This document shows, piece after piece, positions 9,024-21,298 of a DNA stretch of 64,000 bases (positions are counted from its first letter, which is position 1; each line of letters opens with the position of its first letter). Source of the DNA: CAZNPL01 sp964574815. GTDB lineage: Bacteria > Planctomycetota > Phycisphaerae > UBA1845. Location: the NCBI GenBank assembly GCA_964574815.1, contig CAZNPL010000013.1, positions 1 to 64,000 of the forward strand. Direction: 5' to 3'. Under the pieces are notes generated by a model. It did not search any database. It was given only the letters and a program-made list of their open reading frames with translations, and was not told the origin of the DNA. The position numbers and the translations under genes are program-made.

Positions 9024-9230
9024 TTACTTCTTTCGCCCGCAGCACTTCTTGTACTTCTTCCCACTCCCGCACGGGCACGGATCGTTGCGACCCACCTTCC
9101 CGGCGTCCGAACGAATCGGCTCAACCGGCGGCGGCAGCTCCGGCTCCTCCTCCGTGGGAAGGTGCTTCTGATGTTCCTTTCGCCGATGTTCGGCTTCGTG
9201 AAAGCTGTCTTCCGAGCTGTACTTGGCCAT
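9024..9230 (-). CDS. Small SEC-C motif protein
   Basis: A 68-residue acidic/basic protein ending in the zinc-binding SEC-C motif GRNDPCPCGSGKKYKKCC, as found at the end of SecA and in many stand-alone small proteins. The start is ATG 9230 because GAGG lies five bases upstream; an upstream in-frame start at 9251 lacks a site. It is divergent from the methyltransferase gene, separated by about 160 bases. Function is not established; the motif binds zinc and may contact SecB or ribosomes in other proteins. Confidence 0.85.
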   Translation of the reverse strand: MAKYSSEDSFHEAEHRRKEHQKHLPTEEEPELPPPVEPIRSDAGKVGRNDPCPCGSGKKYKKCCGRKK

Positions 9231-9392
9231 GTCAACCTCACCCGATATCACACAAAACTCACAGCCTGCGCCCCATCATACACGATTCCGCCCGTCAACG
9301 CGCCCGTTAATCTTTCGCCCAAAACCCTTGTCAGAGGGCGGCGCTTGCTCGATAGTTCGTCCACAACCTCATCGTCACGGAGGGCACGCGAT

Positions 9393-10388
9393 ATGTCGCT
9401 CAAACTCGACGCTGTTCACAATCTCGATTGCCTCGAGGGCATGGGCCGCCTCCCCGCCGGCTCGGTCGACCTCGCCTTCGCCGATCCCCCGTTCAACATC
9501 GGCTACACCTACGACGTCTACGACGACAAACGCGACGACCACGCCTACCTCGACTGGTCCAGACAATGGATGGAGGCTGTCCACCGCGTCCTCAAAAATG
9601 ACGGCACCTTCTGGCTGGCCATCGGAGACGAGTACGCCGCCGAACTCAAGGTGACCGCCACCCAACAGCTCGGGTTCGTCTGCCGGAGCTGGGTGGTCTG
9701 GTACTACACCTTCGGCGTGAACTGCAAATACAAGTTCACCCGCTCCCACGCTCACCTGTTCTACTTCGTGAAGGACCCGCAGAACTTCACCTTCAACCAC
9801 CAGGCCGTGCGAGTCCCCTCCGCCCGCCAACTGGTCTACGCCGACGCCCGCGCAAACCCCAAGGGCCGCCTGCCCGACGATACCTGGATCCTGCGACCCC
9901 AGGACTTCCCCGACGGCTTCCGACCCGACGAAGACACCTGGTACTTCCCCCGCGTCGCCGGCACCTTCAAGGAACGCGCCGGCTTCCACGGCTGCCAGAT
10001 GCCCGAGCAACTCCTGGGCCGGATCATCCGCGCCTGCTCCAACGAAGGCGACCTGGTGCTCGACCCCTTCGCCGGCAGCGGGACCACGCTCGCCGTGGCC
10101 AGTAAACTCGGCCGTCGCTGGCTCGGCTTCGAACTCTCAGAGGACTACGTGAAACAAATCCGCGCCCGCCTCCGCAAGATCACCCCTGGCGACCCCCTCG
10201 ACGGCGCCCCCGAGCCGCTCATCAGCGTCCCAACCACCGCCGAAGGCCGCATCCGAGACGAATCCGGCAGGCGCATACCCCACAAACCCAAACCAATCCA
10301 AGGCCCCAGCCTTTTCGACCTCACAGGCCCAAACGAAGAAGAGAAACCCCCCAAGCGCCGAGGCCGGCCAAGAAAACGAGCTATCTAA
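9393..10388 (+). CDS. Site-specific DNA methyltransferase (N6-adenine or N4-cytosine type), orphan
   Basis: A 331-residue methyltransferase with catalytic motif IV (ADPPFNIGY) near residue 30 and the AdoMet-binding motif (DPFAGSGTT) near 225, the order of the beta class. The start at ATG 9393 is chosen because GGAGGG precedes it and the protein then begins right before the conserved NLDCLEGM block. The C-terminus ends in a basic PPKRRGRPRKRAI stretch that resembles an AT-hook. No restriction endonuclease gene lies next to it: the neighbours are a SEC-C protein and flagellin. It is therefore an orphan methyltransferase, possibly regulatory like CcrM. The recognition sequence cannot be told. 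Confidence 0.88.
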   Translation: MSLKLDAVHNLDCLEGMGRLPAGSVDLAFADPPFNIGYTYDVYDDKRDDHAYLDWSRQWMEAVHRVLKNDGTFWLAIGDEYAAELKVTATQQLGFVCRSWVVWYYTFGVNCKYKFTRSHAHLFYFVKDPQNFTFNHQAVRVPSARQLVYADARANPKGRLPDDTWILRPQDFPDGFRPDEDTWYFPRVAGTFKERAGFHGCQMPEQLLGRIIRACSNEGDLVLDPFAGSGTTLAVASKLGRRWLGFELSEDYVKQIRARLRKITPGDPLDGAPEPLISVPTTAEGRIRDESGRRIPHKPKPIQGPSLFDLTGPNEEEKPPKRRGRPRKRAI

Positions 10389-10464
10389 CCGCCACGCGAC
10401 CGTGAGCACCGGGACAGCATCAACCCGGCCGTCGCCTCCTTGCCCCGGAGGGGCAATTGAGAAA

Positions 10465-10488
10465 AGCCCAGCGATTTATCGCCGGGCT
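10465..10488. repeat. Short intergenic palindrome
   Basis: AGCCCAGCGA (10465-10474) and TCGCCGGGCT (10479-10488) form a ten-position stem with one mismatch around TTTA. It resembles dispersed palindromes seen in planctomycete genomes. Confidence 0.5.
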
Positions 10489-10648
10489 CCTGAGCATCAA
10501 AAGAAAGCACAAGTCCCGGAGGGACGGCTGAACCGACTCACGAGGCGGGTGGCCCGTCTCGTGCGAAGCAAGAGATGGGGTCACGATTGGACATACCAAC
10601 AGGCCGCAAGAGCGAACGATGCACGGAACCCCCGACCAACGTCCTGCG

Positions 10649-10743
10649 CTGACAACTGGCCACTGAAGACTGACCACTGACAACTCTTGGCACTGACGGG
10701 TGACCGCTTCTCCCTGACAACTGAAAACTGATAACTGAAAACT
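10649..10743. repeat. Degenerate ACTGA-type short tandem repeat
   Basis: CTGACAACTG, CCACTGA, GACTGACCACTGA, CTGACAACTGAAAACTG and ATAACTGAAAACT follow each other with short interruptions. The stretch is low in complexity and non-coding. Confidence 0.6.
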
Positions 10744-10750
10744 ACCGCGC

Positions 10751-10790
10751 AAAAAACGCGGCGGGCCGCGGCAATATCCCGCGGCCCGCC
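10751..10790 (-). terminator. Rho-independent terminator of the flagellin gene
   Basis: GGCGGGCCGCGG (10760-10771) pairs perfectly with CCGCGGCCCGCC (10779-10790) around a seven-base loop. On the minus strand the stem is followed by GCG and six T (10756-10751). It lies 45 bases beyond the flagellin stop. Confidence 0.9.
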
Positions 10791-10835
10791 GTTACTGGAA
10801 AAGCTCCCCCCGGACTTTCCCGGTTCGCCCTTTTG

Positions 10836-12305
10836 CTAGCTCAACAGTGACAGAATCTGGGCCGTCTGCTGATTCGCCAGACCCAGCAGCGAAATGCCCG
10901 AGTTGAGCAGCACGTTCTGCTTGTTCAGCTCCGAGGTGGCCTCCGCAAAATCGGTGTCGGCAATGATGCTCTTCGCCGACGTCAGGCCCACCTTCTGAGC
11001 CTCCAGCGAATTGATCGAAGACTGGACCTGGAACTTTTGGAAACCGCCGATACGCCCCCGCTCCGTGGCCACGTCGCTGATGGCCTTCTGCACCACCTTC
11101 AGGGCGGTCGCGGCGTCATTGGTCAACGACGCGGACTGCCCGCCCCTGATGTCCGAAAGGAAACCGCCCGAATCCCCGCCGCCGAGCTTGATGCTCGACA
11201 GCGCATTGATTCCGATCGTCTGCCGCGTGTTCGAGTCCACGCCGAGCTGGAATGTCGCGCCCCCTGTCGTCTCGATGCTGAAGGTCTCGGTGTTCGAGCG
11301 ATTCGCCACCCGCCCGAAACCATAGTCCTCATCGAGACTGAACTGCAGACTGATGCCGTTGGCATTGTAATTGACGTCGAGACCGTCCACATTGGCCGTC
11401 TGGCCATTGATCATGACCGACGCATCCACGCCCTCGCTCCGTGACGTCTCGATCATCGAATAAGTCGTGGCACCCGAATTGTCCCTGATCACCCCCCCGG
11501 AAAGCACGTCGACGCTGATGAACTCGTCGCTGCCGAAACCCGTCGTGTCGAACTGGATTGTGTTGTTCTCGACGACGGCGCTGACGCCCGTCTGAGCGGT
11601 GGCCGTGTTGATCGCACTGATGATCTCGTCCCGCGTCAGACCGCTGCCCAACTCGATCACCGCGTTGCCCAGCGTCCCCGTAATGGACAACTGCGTTGTA
11701 CCACTCGTGTTCAAATTCGTTCCTGCCGCATTGAAGGTGGCTCCGACAAACGCCGCCGACGCCGTTTGGGCCGACGCCAGCATGTTCATGGTCATCGTCG
11801 CGGCCGATGTCCCTTGCCCCCGCGAGAACACTTTCAGGTTCGAGACCTTGCTGCTGTCCACGCCCGACGTGTTGATCGCCAGCGACCCGTCGAGCAGCCG
11901 CTTGCCATTGAAACTGGTCGTCCCGATGATCCGATCGATCGCCGCGATCGCAGAATCGATCTGGGACTGATTCGCCGCAATCTCGCCCGCCGACATCGCA
12001 CCGTCGTTCGCCGACGCCACCACCAGCGACTCGATCTCCGAAAGCAGCGAGCTGACCTCCTCCAGCGCCGCGTCCGCAACGCCCATCATCGAATCCGTCC
12101 TCTGGTTATTGTCCAGAGCCGCATTCACCGCCGTCAGGTCGGCCTTCAGCCCTTCCACCGCGATCAACCCGGCCGGATCGTCGGCCCCGCGGTTGATCCG
12201 GTATCCAGTCGTAAGCTGGGTGAGCGCATTGGCCTGCCTCTGTGACGTGCGATTCAGAATGTTAAGCAACGTCAGCGAGTTGGTGTTCGTTATAGTCAGT
12301 CCCAT
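10836..12305 (-). CDS. fliC: Flagellin
   Basis: The 489-residue filament subunit exported by the flagellar type III system. The conserved N-terminal D0/D1 region (about 1-140) includes LTQLTTGYRINRGADDPAGL and the C-terminal D1/D0 region includes INSLEAQKVGLTSAKSIIADTDFA, ending NQQTAQILSLLS. The variable middle (about 165-400) is Thr/Ser/Asn-rich as in surface-exposed flagellin domains. There is no signal peptide, as expected. No other flagellar genes are in the window; flagellins often stand apart from the main clusters. A strong terminator follows. No sigma-28 or sigma-54 promoter could be recognised with confidence upstream. Confidence 0.95.
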   Translation of the reverse strand: MGLTITNTNSLTLLNILNRTSQRQANALTQLTTGYRINRGADDPAGLIAVEGLKADLTAVNAALDNNQRTDSMMGVADAALEEVSSLLSEIESLVVASANDGAMSAGEIAANQSQIDSAIAAIDRIIGTTSFNGKRLLDGSLAINTSGVDSSKVSNLKVFSRGQGTSAATMTMNMLASAQTASAAFVGATFNAAGTNLNTSGTTQLSITGTLGNAVIELGSGLTRDEIISAINTATAQTGVSAVVENNTIQFDTTGFGSDEFISVDVLSGGVIRDNSGATTYSMIETSRSEGVDASVMINGQTANVDGLDVNYNANGISLQFSLDEDYGFGRVANRSNTETFSIETTGGATFQLGVDSNTRQTIGINALSSIKLGGGDSGGFLSDIRGGQSASLTNDAATALKVVQKAISDVATERGRIGGFQKFQVQSSINSLEAQKVGLTSAKSIIADTDFAEATSELNKQNVLLNSGISLLGLANQQTAQILSLLS

Positions 12306-12530
12306 GGTAATCGCCCCTTGTACCGGTTGGTTCTCCGCCTTCAGGAACGTCGTCAGAGTGAACCTAGAATACGCTGGTCAAGCGGGCAAACGAAACGACT
12401 GCGTTTTTTTTGCAGAGTGTCATAACCGAGGCGCGCGCTGACCCGAAAACACAAAGCGCCCGGTAAAGCAGGCGGCGCATCGTGCGCCGGATCATGTCGA
12501 TCCGACGGTACGGTAACATTTCGTCAAGTG

Positions 12531-13283
12531 CTAATCGCGCGCTTCCAGCGCGCCCTTCACCCGACCGGTGAAGTACTCGGCCGTTGCGGGAGGCCGACCG
12601 ATGAGATGTGCCACGTGGTAATTGAACAAATCGAAAAGTGCCGCCATGTCCTTGGCCGTACATGCGGACGTGCCGCGTAACGCCTGGATCGACGCCGCCA
12701 CGCGCCGCTTCTCCACCCGCGCCGGCTCGCAGTCCCGGCACACCAACCCTCCTTCGAATGACGAAAAGTACACGCCGCGCGTGGTCCGAATCCCGCGACC
12801 GCACCCGGCGCAGGTGTCGAACTGCGGCAGCAGCCCGACATGCGTCAGAACGGACCGCTGAAAAGCCGTCAGCGGAGCGAGAACCGCGTCGGAGCCCTCG
12901 AACGTTTCGAGCGTCTGATAAAGATCCCCATAGAGCTCCGGGTGGGGGTCCCAGTCATCGGTCAGTTTCGCCACAACATCCGCCGCATACTGACCTGCAT
13001 TAAAGCGATCCAGCTTGTCCCGCAGACCGAGAAAAGCACGGCTCTGGACCCATTCGGTCAGAGTCGCAAGCGACTCCTGCCGCGGCTGCCGGACCGACAC
13101 CGTCAGCCGTCCCGCCTCCAGCAGATCGATCCCCGGATTGAAACGCTTCTTCGTCGAGCGCCGCGCCCCCTTCGCAATCGCCCGCACCTTCCCGTGCTCC
13201 CGCGCGAAAAAGACCAGCACCTGCGACGTCTCGGAATACTCGATCCGCCTAAGGACAACGGCGTCGTCGCTCGTTATGGGCAT
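12531..13283 (-). CDS. recO: DNA repair protein RecO
   Basis: RecO helps load RecA onto SSB-coated single-stranded DNA in the RecFOR pathway. The 250-residue protein begins with the OB-fold segment (AVVLRRIEYSETSQVLVFFARE), followed by GKVRAIAKGARR, and has a zinc-knuckle-like CAGCG...CRDC pair near 160-185 and the C-terminal helical domain. The length is typical. It follows nadD on the same strand by 21 bases, so the two are probably cotranscribed. Confidence 0.92.
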   Translation of the reverse strand: MPITSDDAVVLRRIEYSETSQVLVFFAREHGKVRAIAKGARRSTKKRFNPGIDLLEAGRLTVSVRQPRQESLATLTEWVQSRAFLGLRDKLDRFNAGQYAADVVAKLTDDWDPHPELYGDLYQTLETFEGSDAVLAPLTAFQRSVLTHVGLLPQFDTCAGCGRGIRTTRGVYFSSFEGGLVCRDCEPARVEKRRVAASIQALRGTSACTAKDMAALFDLFNYHVAHLIGRPPATAEYFTGRVKGALEARD

Positions 13284-13304
13284 GATGACACCGACCCCAC
13301 CATG

Positions 13305-13967
13305 TCAACGGGTATGCTCGTCCGCGCTTGCGCCGTGGCGTGTGGCCCCGTCCAGATAGAGCCGGTGCCGCTCAATATACGCAAGCACCGAATCGGGAAC
13401 CAGAAAACGGATCGACAGTCCGGCCCGAACCCGCCGGCGGATTTCCGTCGCCGCAATGTCGATCCGAGGCGTCTCGAGCGTATCGCGCCGAAGCCGAAAG
13501 ATCTGATCGTCGCTCAACTCCGGCTTCAGCGCCGACAGGTCGGGCGCGTCCCAGCCGGGCCGGGCCGCCGTCACCACGCGGCAGCCGTCCACCAGATCGC
13601 TCACGCGATGCCAACTCTTGAGCTCCGGCAGCGAGTCCGCACCGATGATCCACGCAAGCTCGGCCTCGCCGCCGAACGCCTCTCTGAAGTGCGCGACCGT
13701 CTCGACCGTGTAAGTCGGACCCTCGCGAGCCAAATCGTAATCGTTGAACGCGAACAGCGGCTCCTCGGCGATCGCCAGCTCGACCATGCTGGCCCGATGC
13801 TCCTGCCCCGACAGCTCCGAACGATCCTTGTGCGGAGGCGACGCCGACGGAAGGAAGATGACCTGCTCGAGCCCCAGCGACTCCGCAACGCTTCGCGCAA
13901 CGATCAGGTGGCCGATGTGAATCGGATCGAAACTGCCGCCGTACAATCCAACACGCTGGACGCCCAT
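13305..13967 (-). CDS. nadD: Nicotinate-nucleotide adenylyltransferase NadD
   Basis: Transfers AMP from ATP to nicotinate mononucleotide in NAD synthesis. The protein begins GLYGGSFDPIHIGHL, holding the (H/T)xGH nucleotidyltransferase motif, and has SASPPHKD and WIIGADSLPELKSW, typical of NadD; the late ISSTxIR position reads IAATEIRRRV. The start at ATG 13967 places the motif at the usual distance; an open frame continues to a TTG at 14033 without a better start signal. The protein is 220 residues. It lies just upstream of recO and is divergent from the glycosyltransferase at 14169. Confidence 0.92.
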   Translation of the reverse strand: MGVQRVGLYGGSFDPIHIGHLIVARSVAESLGLEQVIFLPSASPPHKDRSELSGQEHRASMVELAIAEEPLFAFNDYDLAREGPTYTVETVAHFREAFGGEAELAWIIGADSLPELKSWHRVSDLVDGCRVVTAARPGWDAPDLSALKPELSDDQIFRLRRDTLETPRIDIAATEIRRRVRAGLSIRFLVPDSVLAYIERHRLYLDGATRHGASADEHTR

Positions 13968-14168
13968 CGAGTGCAAAGGCCGCTCTGCGAGGCCGAAACC
14001 ATCGTAGCTGTGCCGTCCAGGCTGGTCAAACAACCTGGTCCGAGCCGATTCCCTTACAGATTGCCCCCATCCAACGCCGATTCACACTTGCCTGTGGAGC
14101 CGCGCCGAGTGCCGGCCTTGTACGTGCGCTCATGCTGCCGGCGCCGCTGCGGACCCCACGGGAAGGCA

Positions 14169-15446
14169 GTGACTTTCTTGATCCCGGAGAAGCCGACCGT
14201 CTCGTTCGTGCTCGCAACGCGCAACCGGCGCGACGTGCTCCTGCACACGCTGGAGCGCGTCGAGATCTGCGGCCTGGAAGCCGGCCCCTTCGAAACGTTC
14301 GTCGTCGACAATGCCTCCACCGACGGAAGCGCCAACGCAGTCCGCGAGCAGTTCCCCACCGTTCGACTTATCCCCCTGAGCGAGAACCGCGGCAGTTGCG
14401 CCAAGGCCTGGGCACTGCCGCACATCCGCAGCGAGTACACCGTCTTCCTCGACGACGACTCCCATCCCCAACCGGGTTCGACCGCCCGCATGATCGAGCA
14501 CTTCGAATCAGACGATCGCCTCGGCGCCGCCGCCTTCCGCGTTCACCTGCCCGACGGCACGGAGGAGTGCAGCGCCTTCCCGAGCGTCTTCGTCGGCTGC
14601 GGCGCGGGCTTCCGAACGGCCCTTTTGCACAAAGTCGGCGGGCTCGACGCCGGCTTCTTCATGCAGGCCGAGGAATACGACCTTTCCTTCCGCCTGGTCA
14701 ACGCGGGATGGCGCGTCCGAACCTTCGGCGATCTCCACGTCGCCCACCTCAAAACGCCACAGGCCCGCATCAGCGCCCGCACGACCTACTACGACACGCG
14801 AAACAACCTCCTGCTGGCCGACCGCTACCTCCCCGACCCCTGGCGAAAGACATACCGCCACGACTGGCTCCGCCGATACGGCTGGCTCGCAACCCGGAAC
14901 GGTCACCGAGGCGCCTTCGCCAAGGCGGTGGCCGCAGCGACCCTGCGGGCGCGGAGCGAAAGACGCCGCTACGTATCCCACCGGATCTCCCCAGCCGCCT
15001 TCGAGGAGCTCTTCCTGCACCAGCGAATAGTCGGCCACATGAACGACCTGGCCCGCTCCGGCATCCGGCGCGTCGTATTCGCGGACTGGGGCAAGAACGT
15101 GTACGCCTTCCTCCACGCAGCCCGCGAAACCGGCATATCAGTACTGGTAATCGCGGACGACCGCTTCGAAAAACCCGGCCGCCGCTACCGCGGAATTAAA
15201 ATCGTCCCTTTCTCAGACATCGGCACCTACGAAGCCGACGCCATCGTCGTCAGCAACACATCACCCGTCCACGCAACCGAAACCCGCCGAAGACTGAAGT
15301 CAGCCTACGACCTGCCCGTGCATCGGTGGTTTCAACCGGAAAGCACTAATCCGCTCGCCAACGCCCGTGATTCTAACTTGGCGGAAGATGCCACCCCGTC
15401 TGACCCGATGAATACGCACCTCATCGCGGACTCCATTCGCTCGTGA
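14169..15446 (+). CDS. Family 2 glycosyltransferase with extra C-terminal domain
   Basis: A GT-A fold glycosyltransferase of 425 residues. The N-terminal 240 residues show VSFVLATRNRRD, VVDNASTDGS, the metal-binding DDDS motif after YTVFLD, and AEEYDLSFRLVNAGW, as in rhamnosyl- and similar transferases that use nucleotide sugars. After about residue 290 a separate alpha/beta domain follows (GIRRVVFADWGKNVYAFLHA...VLVIADDRF...ADAIVVSNTSP), resembling a small Rossmann-like nucleotide- or sugar-binding unit. GTG 14169 is chosen as start because GGGAAGG precedes it and the family begins here; alternative GTG/TTG codons lie up to 60 bases upstream. It heads the gmd-fcl unit, so it probably takes part in a surface polysaccharide or glycan that contains fucose. 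Confidence 0.82.
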   Translation: MTFLIPEKPTVSFVLATRNRRDVLLHTLERVEICGLEAGPFETFVVDNASTDGSANAVREQFPTVRLIPLSENRGSCAKAWALPHIRSEYTVFLDDDSHPQPGSTARMIEHFESDDRLGAAAFRVHLPDGTEECSAFPSVFVGCGAGFRTALLHKVGGLDAGFFMQAEEYDLSFRLVNAGWRVRTFGDLHVAHLKTPQARISARTTYYDTRNNLLLADRYLPDPWRKTYRHDWLRRYGWLATRNGHRGAFAKAVAAATLRARSERRRYVSHRISPAAFEELFLHQRIVGHMNDLARSGIRRVVFADWGKNVYAFLHAARETGISVLVIADDRFEKPGRRYRGIKIVPFSDIGTYEADAIVVSNTSPVHATETRRRLKSAYDLPVHRWFQPESTNPLANARDSNLAEDATPSDPMNTHLIADSIRS

Positions 15447-15509
15447 GGCGCCTGCGGGCGGCTGCGAAATCGTACCGAGTGCATGAGGAGCGCAATCGAG
15501 GAGATCGAC

Positions 15510-16543
<1,034 letters not shown>

Positions 16544-16547
<4 letters not shown>

Positions 16548-17593
16548 CGCCGCAGCCGCCGAACGGCATGCCCCAACCGCCGCCAACGTTTCGACCTGCC
16601 GAAGCCCACGACAGCAGCAGAACTGACTACTGGACCGGCCGGCGCGTGTGCGTCACGGGAGGCCGAGGCTTCCTTGGAAGCGTCCTCTGCCGGCAACTGC
16701 ACGCCGCAGGCTGCGATTCCATCATCGCCCCCGAACGAGCGGAATACGACCTCACTCAATCCGAAGCCGTTGAACGCCTTCTGACCCACCATCGCCCGGA
16801 AATCATCTTCCACCTCGCCGCCGAAGTCGGCGGCATCGGCGCCAACCGCCGCCAGCCTGGACGCTTCTTCTACGCCAATCTCGCGATGGGCCTGAATTTG
16901 ATCGAGGCCGCCCGCCAACGCGATGTCGAGAAGTTCGTCCAGATCGGAACGGTCTGCTCCTACCCCAAGCACTGCCCCGTCCCCTTCCGGGAAGACGACC
17001 TCTGGAACGGATATCCCGAAGAAACCAACGCCCCTTACGGAATCGCCAAAAAAGCCCTCCTGGTCATGATGCAGGCCTACCGGCAGCAATACGGCTTCAA
17101 AGGAGTCTACGCGCTTCCGGTCAACCTCTACGGCCCCGGCGACAACTTCGACCCCGAAACATCCCACGTCATCCCCGCCCTGATCCGAAACTTCCACGAC
17201 GCCAAGATCAAGGGGACAACATCCGTCACGTGCTGGGGCACTGGCCGGGCAAGCCGCGAGTTCCTCTACGTGGACGACGCCGCCGATGCCATCCTCCTGG
17301 CCGCCGAACACCTCCAGGACTGCGAGCCCGTCAACATCGGCACAGGCCGCGAGATCACGATCCACGACCTCGCCGGAAAAATCGCTAGACTGGTCGGATA
17401 CGAAGGGGAAATCGTATGGGACACGACACGCCCCGACGGCCAGCCCCGCCGCCAACTCGACTTAACGCGAGCAACCAACCTCCTGAACTGGCAAGCGAAA
17501 ACCCCCCTGGACACAGGCCTGAAACGAACCATCAAATGGTGGACAAACCACCGTGTTGCCGCACACACCCAATCGGCACCTGCTTGCCTCTGA
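16544..17593 (+). CDS. fcl: GDP-L-fucose synthase
   Basis: An epimerase/reductase that turns GDP-4-keto-6-deoxymannose into GDP-L-fucose with NADPH. The 349-residue SDR-family protein has VCVTGGRGFLGS near residue 31, LAAEVGGIGANR, IGTVCSYPK with the catalytic Cys-Ser region, YGIAKK (active YxxxK) and VNLYGPGDNF, all hallmark motifs. The first 25 residues are Pro-rich and outside the family core. ATG overlaps the gmd stop as ATGA, indicating translational coupling. Confidence 0.93.
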
Positions 17594-17803
17594 GACGGAC
17601 GGGGCGCCAGGGCCACGACCCAGCCGCGAGGTCGCCGGCGCCCGCGGTTCACGTGAGCTTGTGTGGGTGTTCTGGCTGTTATTATGAAAGTTTTAATGCA
17701 CAAACGGCAGCCGGGCCGAAGCCCTGTCGAGCGGCTCCGGCCTGCAGCGGTTCGGGCGAGGTACGCCCGTTGAGAAACGATGAGAATTTGCGGTTCGGGC
17801 CTC
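17594..17803. other. Gap before the 23S promoter
   Basis: No gene, tRNA or rRNA is seen here. An AT-rich patch (tgttattatgaaagttttaat, about 17677-17697) may be part of a second upstream promoter, but no matched -35 was found. Confidence 0.3.
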
Positions 17804-17831
17804 TTGACGACCGGCGGGTCCGACATAAACT
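17804..17831 (+). promoter_or_regulatory. Promoter for the 23S rRNA gene
   Basis: TTGACG (17804-17809), 16 bases, then TAAACT (17826-17831). It lies 45 bases before the boxA-like element and about 350 before mature 23S, the usual layout of an rRNA leader. Confidence 0.55.
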
Positions 17832-17875
17832 TGTAAGGCTCCGATGGCGAGTGTCCGAATAACCCGCCGTCGGGC

Positions 17876-17896
17876 GGCTCTTTGGCAAGTGAATAG
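17876..17896 (+). promoter_or_regulatory. boxA-like antitermination element
   Basis: GGCTCTTTGGCAAGTGAATAG closely resembles the rRNA boxA core (TGCTCTTTGACAA) bound by NusB-NusE. A CCGCC/GGCGG hairpin (ccgccgtcgggcgg) lies just upstream, where a boxB-like stem is expected. Confidence 0.7.
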
Positions 17897-18162
17897 GCGA
17901 ATGCGGATTCGTCGTCACGCGACGATCGCGCCTCCCTCCGGGAGGGCGACCGGCGTTCTGCGACGGCGGATCGGTATGTGGTTCTTGAAGCAGATATCCG
18001 GTTTGGCTGCGCAGCGGCGGCGGCCGGGCGCTCGAGTTTCTCGGGTGCCGGGTGGGCGGCGATGTCGCAGCGGACCGAGTCTGAGCGTCTAAAGTTTGTG
18101 AACGGCTTTGCCGCGATGAAGATTGGCTCGCGGCCGGCGGCGTGTGACAGCGTCGGCGGCGG

Positions 18163-18182
18163 TCTCAGTCTCTCATTAATGT

Positions 18183-18190
<8 letters not shown>
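18163..18190 (+). other. 5' arm of the 23S processing stem
   Basis: TCTCATTAATGTGGCTAAGC (18171-18190) is the perfect reverse complement of 21073-21092. After one mismatch at 18170, CTCAGT (18164-18169) continues to pair with ACTGAG (21094-21099). The long duplex would be the RNase III substrate that releases pre-23S rRNA. Confidence 0.85.
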
Positions 18191-21072
<2,882 letters not shown>

Positions 21073-21083
<11 letters not shown>

Positions 21084-21099
21084 TTAATGAGACACTGAG
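21073..21099 (+). other. 3' arm of the 23S processing stem
   Basis: GCTTAGCCACATTAATGAGA (21073-21092) pairs with 18171-18190, and ACTGAG (21094-21099) pairs with 18164-18169. It closes the rRNA as one large loop. Confidence 0.85.
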
Positions 21100-21190
21100 C
21101 TGAGCACGTTCACCAACGACGCAAACGAAACCAATACCAACGCATTCGCCTTTTCACAAAAAACCAAACGAGCCCACAGTAAGTAACGAG

Positions 21191-21216
21191 CGGCCGGCAC
21201 CGGAAGATGCCGGCCG
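21191..21216 (+). terminator. Terminator-like hairpin after 23S rRNA
   Basis: CGGCCGGCA (21191-21199) and TGCCGGCCG (21208-21216) form a perfect nine-pair stem around an eight-base loop, followed by TCTTCGT. The T-run is weak. Confidence 0.55.
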
Positions 21217-21298
21217 TCTTCGTGCGCGACCTGAACAGCCTGCCGGCCGACGCAGTCCGGCCTCTGCTTCGAATCTGCCCCGTCCGACGTCCAGTTTG

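Larger units (their letters stand above)
10389..10750. other. Intergenic stretch rich in short repeats
   Basis: Between the methyltransferase and the flagellin terminator there is no gene. It holds the palindrome at 10465-10488, a CCCGGAGGGACGG phrase, and the ACTGA-rich repeats at 10649-10743. Confidence 0.5.

Noticed and set aside
12840..14168. Long upstream extension of the glycosyltransferase frame
   Set aside because: It is antisense to recO and nadD and has no family sequence; the real start is near 14169.
21084..21190. 5S rRNA or tRNA after 23S
   Set aside because: About 107 bases without the 5S core motifs or a cloverleaf; the stretch contains only the processing stem arm and spacer.
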